NCBI GenBank assembly: GCA_026770585.1
Contig: MU646755.1
Coordinates: forward strand, 324,696-335,159
Direction: 5' to 3'
From: Baffinella frigidus
Taxonomy: Eukaryota; Cryptophyceae; Cryptomonadales; Baffinellaceae
Length of the DNA: 10,464 nucleotides
Shown here: one piece after another, positions 6,388 to 10,464 of the stretch
How positions within the stretch are numbered: position 1 is the first letter of the stretch
Layout of the letters: each line of letters begins with the position of its first letter
Translations under genes and position numbers: made by a program
The notes under the pieces: model-generated
The model's database searches: none
Seen by the model: the letters and a program-made list of their open reading frames with translations, nothing else
Told to the model about the DNA's origin: nothing

Positions 6388-6554
6388 GGGTCGGGGTCGG
6401 GAGGTCGGAAATTTGAGAGAAAAGATCGATCTTTGCTGCGTCTATCTATTTTTTTATGCTATCTAAGGCTTTGGTGTGATGACAAGATGGACCCCCCCAC
6501 CTTGCCATGTCACAATTTCTCGGGTTTTCGATTTCCCGACCTCGCGACTCGACC
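6388..6554. repeat. Imperfect inverted repeat with inner hairpin
   Basis: Arms 6389-6412 and 6531-6554 (GGTCGGGGTCGG... with its complement) pair with small gaps. Inside, TGTGATGACAAGATGG (about 6475-6490) pairs with the string before CACAATT (about 6500-6514), and AAGATCGATCTT is a 12-nt palindrome. It is an eroded fold-back; the ends are uncertain. Confidence 0.45.
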
Positions 6555-6576
6555 TGCCAAAATCGGATTTTGGCCG

Positions 6577-6660
6577 ACGGTAGGCCGTAGGGCCCCTAGG
6601 ACCTAATGTTTCATAGGACCCCCCCTAGGCCCCTACGGCCTACCGTAGGCAATACCGTAG
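6577..6660 (+). mobile_element. Partial palindromic element (PAL copy 3)
   Basis: Covers the inner arms and loop of the 4407-4566 element: ACGGTAGGCCGTAGGGCCCC, the CCTAATGTTTCATAGGACC loop and the complementary arm to CAATACCGTAG. Both outer ends are lost. The loop differs from copy 2 by about one base, so the loop is conserved as well as the arms. Confidence 0.8.
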
Positions 6661-6920
6661 ACGCCGGGGTAACACTGAGTACTTGGTTACAATTTCCCCA
6701 ACTAATAATTAGAGGCCGTTTGGAGGGAGGGCTACAGTAATCTCATCTCGGATCATACCAGAATCTATCCACACAAAAAGGCGTCAGATAGCATCATTTA
6801 ATGCCTAAAATAGCATATGCACCCTTACCCGCGTGGGGAGCCTAAGATAGCGGGACAGATTATGTCTTGTACCGAAATTAAATTACTGCTCCCTGAAAGG
6901 TATTCTAAATCTAATCGCGG
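6661..6920. other. Unassigned stretch with a short inverted pair
   Basis: No gene is visible. The segment 6786-6822 (GATAGCATC..., CCTAAAATAGCAT) is roughly the reverse complement of 7091-7127 (ATGCTATCTTAGGCAT...). The string CAAAAAGGCG occurs directly at about 6775 and 7149. These pairs bracket the composite fold-back to the right. Confidence 0.4.
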
Positions 6921-7270
6921 CGAGTATTCAACTTGAATACGATTTCGGGGATCTCCGATCCGATTTACACTGAAAATTACTACACGACCGGTCACGTCCC
7001 AAAGCAATGGTGTAGTATTGTCGAAATGGGCTTCGCGCGGAATCAAGGTTAGGTCAGGAAATCAGGAAATTTCCCAAAAAATAGACATTTATGCTATCTT
7101 AGGCATGGTTTTATCCCAAAATAGCATCCCCCACCCGTAAGATGATACAAAAAGGCGATTTGCTTCGGGAAAATGTTGGATCCGTGCCTGACCTGACCTC
7201 GATTTTTTCCGCGCGGAGTCCATTTCGACAATAATTTCATTGCAGGGATCGTATTCAACTTGAATTCTTG
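6921..7270. mobile_element. Composite, nested fold-back of about 350 bp
   Basis: The left end repeats the 4037 family: CGAGTATTCAACTTGAATAC, then GGATC-TCC-GATCC. The outer right end (about 7249-7270) is an imperfect complement. A second pair, 7016-7059 with 7192-7236, matches through TATTGTCGAAATGG and CGCGCGGA. A third, innermost pair, TACTACAC (6978) with GTGTAGTA (7010), encloses GGTCACGTCC and resembles the core of 3297-3413. At least three events seem stacked here. Minus-strand frames of 73 and 102 codons lie over these arms and are not called. Confidence 0.55.
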
Positions 7271-7464
7271 TCCGGATGAGATCTAGCCCTGGCAAGAGGA
7301 GGCAGACGCGGAACGTGCACCACGTTCCCGCAGGGACGCCAATGCCTCCACGACTACGCCTTTCTCCCCCGGAGGGTCGATCTCGCCTCTCTCTCACCCC
7401 CCCTCTCTCTGCCCCGGCTGAAACAGGTTACGGGGCGCAGCGGATTGGGTTCACCGACTATTCT
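7271..7464. other. Non-coding GC-rich stretch with one hairpin
   Basis: Contains GGAACGTG-CAC-CACGTTCC (7310-7328, 8-bp stem) and pyrimidine-rich sequence. The 167-codon frame at 7276-7779 begins here but passes through C-rich heptamers and a CT microsatellite. Its composition (Thr, Pro, Leu, Asn, then Ser-Leu repeats) follows from those repeats, so I do not accept it as a gene. Confidence 0.5.
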
Positions 7465-7543
7465 CCCTGCACCCTCAACCCTACACCCTACACCCCATAC
7501 CCTAAACCATACACCCTAAACCCTAACCCCTGCACCCTAAACC
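7465..7543 (-). repeat. Telomere-type heptamers in reverse orientation
   Basis: CCCTAAA, CCCTACA, CCCTGCA and CCCTCAA units. The G-rich strand is minus here, opposite to nearly all other blocks in the window. An inversion or an independent insertion of telomere-like DNA would explain it. Confidence 0.85.
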
Positions 7544-7561
7544 CGGTATCTCTGTCTCTCG

Positions 7562-7583
7562 CTCTCTCTCTCTCTCTCTCTCT
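7562..7583 (+). repeat. CT dinucleotide microsatellite
   Basis: Eleven uninterrupted CT units, with further CT-rich sequence on both sides (7547-7561 and 7584-7590). Confidence 0.9.
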
Positions 7584-7625
7584 GCCTCTCAGTCGGGTTG
7601 ACTGTCAGACTATTCCCAAGTTGAA

Positions 7626-7683
7626 ACACCGGGTTCGCGGTACAAATCCGTCAACTTTGAAGCGGGAAGAGGAGGAAGAGTGG
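7626..7683 (+). repeat. Dispersed 60-bp repeat, copy 2
   Basis: ACACCGGGTTCGCGGTACAA, then TCAACTTTGAAGCGGGAAGA and GGAGGAAGAG: close match to 5982-6041. A GACTATTC string just upstream is shared with the area near 8990 and 7457, so the repeat may be longer than the segment marked. Confidence 0.7.
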
Positions 7684-7922
7684 TGTTTGCATCTGTCGGC
7701 CACACATCGATATGAAATGGTGAATAAGGGCTCCAATTCCGGCCATTTTTGGCATTTTTGTCACGACCTAAAACTCTAAAACACACCACATCTCGTCGCG
7801 GCCCTGCGGGAAATCAAGATTTGATTTTTTCAATAAATAAATAAATAAATCACACTTGTTTTGAAGATGTCCGAGATGGCTCTCGAATTGTAGCTCCACC
7901 CTAGTCGGGATGGCAGATAATT
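7684..7922. other. Unassigned stretch with AATA microsatellite
   Basis: A short AATA run lies at 7832-7850. GGGCTCCAATTCC near 7728 is also found near 568-582. Nothing gene-like is visible. Confidence 0.5.
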
Positions 7923-8134
7923 TTAGGGTTTAGGGTTTAGGGTTTGGGGTTTGGGGTTTAGGGTGTGAGGTTTAGGGTTTAGTGTGTGAGGTTGAGGGTT
8001 CAGGGTTGCAGACAATTCAAACCTTAACCCTCAACCCTTCACCCTTCACCCTAAACCCTGAGGTGAGAACGGGGATAGGGTTTCGGGTTTCGGGTTTCGG
8101 GTTCAGGGTTCAGGGTTCAGGGTTTGGGGTTGAG
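7923..8134. repeat. Head-to-head telomere-type heptamers
   Basis: G-rich heptamers on + (7923-8008, TTTAGGG and variants) are followed, after about 10 nt, by C-rich heptamers (8019-8060, CCCTCAA, CCCTTCA, CCCTAAA), then a return to G-rich units (8079-8134, including GGGTTTC and GGGTTCA). The G-to-C junction near 8009-8018 has the polarity expected of a telomere-to-telomere join, but an inverted repeat in old subtelomeric DNA gives the same picture. Confidence 0.75.
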
Positions 8135-8189
8135 GGACGGAAACTCGGGCGCTGAGTGCCCGAAAATCCCGTCGTAGCCCTCTGTGTGG
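8134..8189 (-). mobile_element. Orphan end of element D, inverted
   Basis: The reverse complement matches the first 56 nt of the 4233-4404 element: CCACACAGnGGGCTACG, GGGATTTTCGGGCACTCAG and CCCGAGTTTCCGT, with about four mismatches. The CGGGC/GCCCG hairpin is kept. The opposite arm is missing, and the base pair beyond the end is TT rather than TA, so this is a solo terminus. Confidence 0.8.
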
Positions 8190-8233
8190 TTGTCGAAATC
8201 GAGAAAGCTGATGTCCGTCGTTTCTGGGAATAC

Positions 8234-8340
8234 TACCCCGTGTAGGATGACCGGAGTGACTTTACACAATGTGTGTCTTCTACATCTCCTTATAGTGGAC
8301 GTGACTCTGTAAAGTCACTCCGGTCATCTTACACGGGGTA
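8234..8340. mobile_element. TA-bounded fold-back, 103 bp (element A)
   Basis: TA at 8234-8235, element 8236-8338, TA at 8339-8340. Arms of 31 nt (8236-8266 and 8308-8338) match at 30 positions, beginning CCCCGTGTA and reaching TGACTTTACA. The 41-nt centre holds GGACGTGAC (8297-8305). The size, very good arms and TA duplication suggest a young non-autonomous insertion. It shares its right TA with element B. Confidence 0.9.
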
Positions 8341-8514
8341 GAGCGCTTGCGGGAAAACTTGTCCGCTTCGACGAGAGATGTTTTCAGAAATTCAGAGCTT
8401 TTGTACCAGGACGTGACATGAAACCGGTCCATCTAAACGATTCTGGTACAAATTCTCTGAATTTCTGAAAACATTTCTCGTTGAAATCGGATAAGTTTTC
8501 CCGCAAGCGCTCTA
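8339..8514. mobile_element. TA-bounded fold-back, 172 bp (element B)
   Basis: TA at 8339-8340, element 8341-8512, TA at 8513-8514. Arms 8341-8408 and 8444-8512 (about 68 nt) pair with only a few mismatches and one indel, beginning GAGCGCTTGCGGGAAAACTT. The 35-nt loop holds GGACGTGAC at 8409-8417. Outside the A-B pair, GGGAATAC (8226-8233) faces GTATCCCC (8515-8522). So either A is inserted in a longer B, or both entered at one TA of an older small palindrome. Confidence 0.9.
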
Positions 8515-8660
8515 GTATCCCCCGATCATTACGAATGTGCACGTGCCAGTCCATCACGGGGTCTACATGTACTTATACAGCCCATACATCTATGATACAT
8601 TATACATGTAGTGATATACAGTCTATACATCCATTATACATTCTCCGCCCGGTAATACTC
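8515..8660. repeat. ATACAT-rich low-complexity stretch
   Basis: Repeated CATACAT, TATACAT and TACATGTA strings, with CTACATGTA near 8563 facing TACATGTAG near 8603. The 60-codon frame across this stretch reflects its Thr, Tyr and His-rich low complexity and is not called. Confidence 0.5.
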
Positions 8661-9027
8661 TAGATGTGAGGAGAGGCAATCGCAAAAGTCAATTTCGACC
8701 CATTCCCCTTGAATTTCGTCAACTTTTGGCGAAATGTCCGGATTTCCATTCTGCTATTGAGTTGTTTTTTAATTGACAACCATCACGTCTAAAGTGGCGA
8801 TTCGTGTCCCTTGGAGAGGAGAAACATCTTTGCTTCCGGTACAGAATGAAGTTGCACGTCCGTTAGGTCCTTTAGGTTCTTCGAGCTCCCAACATAGGCG
8901 GACACTGGAACTGGTTCTGCAGAAAAGCCACGCTTCCTGTCGGATCACATCCGTGCGCCCCCTCTAGCTCTGCCTCACTCGGGTTCGCCGACTATTCTTA
9001 AGTTGACATCCTCGCTCCGCGGTACAA
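8661..9027. other. Unassigned stretch
   Basis: A weak gapped inverted pair, CGCAAAAGTCAATTTC with GAATTTCGTCAACTTTTGGCG (8691-8731), is the only clear structure. The string CGGGTTCGCCGACTATTCTT near 8980-8999 and CGCGGTACAA near 9018 recall the 60-bp dispersed repeat, split and rearranged. A 64-codon frame (8773-8967) shows no motif, and I do not call it. Confidence 0.4.
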
Positions 9028-9204
9028 CCACGCCAGAGTGTTCGAGGGGGTCAATTGTTCGAGGGGGTCAATTGTTCGAGGGGGTCAATTGTTCGAAGGG
9101 GTCAATTGTTTTGAAGCGCCTCAGGAAGCGCTTGTTGACTTTTGAAAACCACTGCCTGGAGGGGAAATTGATTTTTGGCGACCCCTTCCAAGACTCTGGC
9201 GTGG
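9028..9204. mobile_element. Inverted-repeat element enclosing a 17-nt tandem array
   Basis: Perfect 12-nt ends, CCACGCCAGAGT (9028-9039) and its complement (9193-9204), extend inward imperfectly to about 25 nt. Just inside the left end are four copies of a 17-nt unit; the right arm contains what looks like a fifth, inverted and decayed unit (GACCCCTTCCAAG). The same terminal sequence forms the palindrome at 253-272. Confidence 0.75.
9040..9107 (+). repeat. 17-nt tandem repeat, four units
   Basis: GTTCGAGGGGGTCAATT repeated at 9040, 9057, 9074 and 9091; the fourth unit has one A for G. Because 17 is not a multiple of 3, the frame shifts each unit, which argues against coding. It looks like a minisatellite grown from one arm of the surrounding element. 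Confidence 0.95.
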
Positions 9205-9278
9205 AACCCCGTCAACTTTGGAGCGGGAAAGAGCCCCGGGGGGGCGGATTGGTGCGCGCAAATAGATCATATGTTTGG

Positions 9279-9458
9279 AGGTTAGGGTTAGGGCCTTGGG
9301 GTTTGGTGATTGGGATGATGTGCACGGTGTAGGGTGTATATGGTGCATGGTGCAGGTGTGTTTGGGTTTGGGTTTGAGGTTTGGTTCAGGGTTGAGGGTT
9401 TAGGGTTCAGGGTTTAGGGTTTAGGGTTCAGGGTTTAGGGTTTAGGATCTAGGGTTTA
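9279..9458 (+). repeat. Third G-rich heptamer block
   Basis: Begins irregular (GGTTAGGGTTAGGG, GTGTAGGGTGTA) and becomes regular TTTAGGG/TTCAGGG alternation from about 9385 to 9458. The regular part resembles 3780-3930. Open frames on both strands are translations of this repeat. Confidence 0.85.
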
Positions 9459-9715
9459 AATAGACTGCGAGGACCTGTAGAGAATAAAGTTGTCGAAGTT
9501 TTTGAAGCCGACTTGCATTGTCAGGAACGGGGGGACGTGCGTCCCCACCACAATAACCTGTTGTTTTGGGTTTCGGGGTTAGGATTATGTATCGGTAGCA
9601 ACGATGTTTCTCCCAGGGACACGACTCGTATCAGGCGGATAACGTATAATAGATGTAGGGATTAGGGTTGACCCTAAGATCAAGTGGGGGTTGGGGTTCA
9701 GGATTTGGGTGTTGG
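9459..9715 (+). repeat. Duplicated ACGTGCGTCC block, copy 1, and flank
   Basis: ACGTGCGTCCCCACCACAAT, AACC and TTGTTTTGGGTTTCGGG occupy 9535-9575. They recur at 9918-9960 and, diverged, at 10270-10312. A GGATTAGGGTTGACCCTAA string (about 9659-9677) also recurs around 9980 and 10213. Degenerate heptamers lie between. No gene is visible. Confidence 0.65.
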
Positions 9716-9867
9716 GATTTCATCTCGTAAGATTACTGAATCAGTTCCCTGATTAGCGTTTTCATTTAATTAGGAGGCCTTATTCAATGTACTATGCCCT
9801 AACTAATTTCTCCTATTCAACCTCCTGTTGAAAAGGAAGTGATTCAGTTATCTTCCGAGATGAGATT
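9716..9867 (+). mobile_element. 144-bp terminal-inverted-repeat element with candidate GATT duplication
   Basis: Terminal inverted repeats 9720-9748 and 9835-9863 (29 nt, three mismatches) begin TCATCTCG. GATT stands immediately outside both ends (9716-9719 and 9864-9867) and may be a 4-bp target duplication, though GATT is also common in the surrounding heptamer-like DNA. The interior, GTTTTCATTTAATTAGGAGG through TAATTTCTCCTATTCAACC, can fold weakly. Copies are at 5408-5521 and, diverged, at 478-552. Confidence 0.75.
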
Positions 9868-10380
9868 AGGGTTGAACCTAAACCCTAACCCCGACTTCGA
9901 GCGTTACTAAGGGCCGCACGTGCGTCCCCACCACAATAACCTCTTGGTTTGGGTTTCGGGTTTGGGATTCGGGTGGAGGGATTGGGGTTGACCCTAAACC
10001 CCATGCGATGAAGAGAGATTGGTAATTTGTTGTCAAACAACCAGCGTCAGCGCCACGCATGCCTTCCGCGGTGTGCTACATACTGTACCCCGTGCCGGCC
10101 GCCCTTACGAGCTTTTTCCGGATGGATTATATCTCTACCTCCTACCACACTGACCTGGGGGTTGGGGGTTTAGGGTTCGGTTAAGTAGGGGTTGGGGTTT
10201 AGGGTTCGGGTGCAGGAATTAGGATTGACCCTAAACCCTCACCCCGACTTCGAGCGTTACTCAGGGCCGCACGTGCGTCCGCGCCACAAAACCCCGTTGT
10301 TTTGGGTTTCGGGTCTAGGGATTGTGGGTTGTTTTTTTACTATTATAGGTTTTGTGAGTTGGGGATTTGGGTTTTGTGAG
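9868..10380 (+). repeat. Tandem duplication of about 346 bp, diverged
   Basis: A module of heptamer variants followed by CCCCGACTTCGAGCGTTACT and GGGCCGCACGTGCGTCC occurs at about 9865-9927 and again at about 10211-10280. Each is followed by the CACnA...TTTTGGGTTTCGGG block. Between them, 10021-10150 is unassigned sequence without a visible gene. Near 10348-10390 a GGTTTTGTGAGTTGGGGATT unit is repeated twice. The 60- and 68-codon frames here are repeat translations. Confidence 0.65.
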
Positions 10381-10464
10381 TTGGGGATTGGGGATTGAGG
10401 GTTGGGGGTTGGGGGTTGGGGGTTGGGGGCTGGGGGTTGGGGGTTGGGGGCTGGGGGTTGGGGG
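10381..10464 (+). repeat. Regular heptamer array TTGGGGG with CTGGGGG variants
   Basis: Nine exact 7-nt units from 10402 to the window end: TTGGGGG except units 5 and 8, which are CTGGGGG. They are preceded by TTGGGGA, TTGGGGA and TTGAGGG, also heptamers. The period equals that of the telomere-type repeats, so this is probably a locally amplified variant of that unit rather than a different repeat. It continues beyond the window. Confidence 0.9.

Noticed and set aside
7276-7779. 167-codon open frame on the + strand
   Set aside because: It runs through C-rich heptamers, a CT microsatellite and a dispersed repeat. Its residues follow from those repeats and no domain is recognisable.
4233-8512. 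Introner elements (mobile introns with inverted ends)
   Set aside because: No flanking exons or consistent GT...AG boundaries are visible at the element ends.
653-8514. Palindromic elements as a CRISPR array
   Set aside because: Repeats are long, few, irregularly spaced and of several families, and the DNA is eukaryotic in character; there are no regular spacers or cas genes.
8234-8514. Ciliate internal eliminated sequences, because of the TA boundaries
   Set aside because: TA boundaries fit, but there are no interrupted genes, the telomere-type repeat is TTTAGGG rather than the usual ciliate G4T2 or G4T4, and long perfect arms are better explained by MITE-like elements.
10402-10464. True chromosome end
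   Set aside because: The unit TTGGGGG differs from the TTTAGGG type dominating the window and is only nine units long at the window edge; a local amplification is equally likely.

Overview
This window looks like subtelomeric or other gene-poor heterochromatic DNA from a nuclear eukaryotic genome. Degenerate telomere-type heptamers (TTTAGGG plus TTCAGGG, TTGAGGG and TTAAGGG) occur in blocks through it. The G-rich strand is mostly the + strand, so a chromosome end, if near, would lie to the right. TTTAGGG is the telomere repeat of plants, many algae and several alveolates; the sequence alone does not let me choose between these. I find no protein-coding gene, tRNA or rRNA that I can support. 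The open frames, up to 167 codons, run through repeats, palindromes or microsatellites, and none shows a recognisable domain.

What fills the window is a dense set of short non-coding fold-back (MITE-like) elements and tandem repeats. From left to right: scattered heptamers and small palindromes (1-650); a truncated palindromic element beside a 139-bp inverted-repeat element (651-888) and two more fold-backs (895-1146); a 1.07-kb heptamer block (1460-2529); a five-copy 'anchor' repeat whose spacers hold different palindromic elements, including two more 139-bp copies (2542-3460); a second heptamer block (3455-3934); a cluster of large fold-backs (4037-4568); duplicated dispersed repeats with GC-rich hairpins (4607-6365); further inverted repeats (6388-7270); C-rich heptamers and microsatellites (7465-7850); a head-to-head heptamer junction (7923-8134); two adjacent TA-bounded fold-backs (8234-8514); a 17-nt tandem repeat inside an inverted repeat (9028-9204); and duplicated blocks ending in a (T/C)TGGGGG array (9533-10464).

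Three patterns stand out. (1) At two separate places a pair of unrelated fold-backs sits as TA-element-TA-element-TA, sharing the middle TA (4231-4568 and 8234-8514). (2) A 139-bp element occurs three times at exactly the same length, with a 24-nt hairpin at the same internal offset; in one copy the stem sequence has changed while pairing is kept. (3) Four otherwise dissimilar fold-backs carry the same 9-mer, GGACGTGAC, at or near their centres. Together these suggest a community of non-autonomous elements mobilised in trans by a TA-targeting transposase not encoded here; that is inference. All alignments were made by eye.
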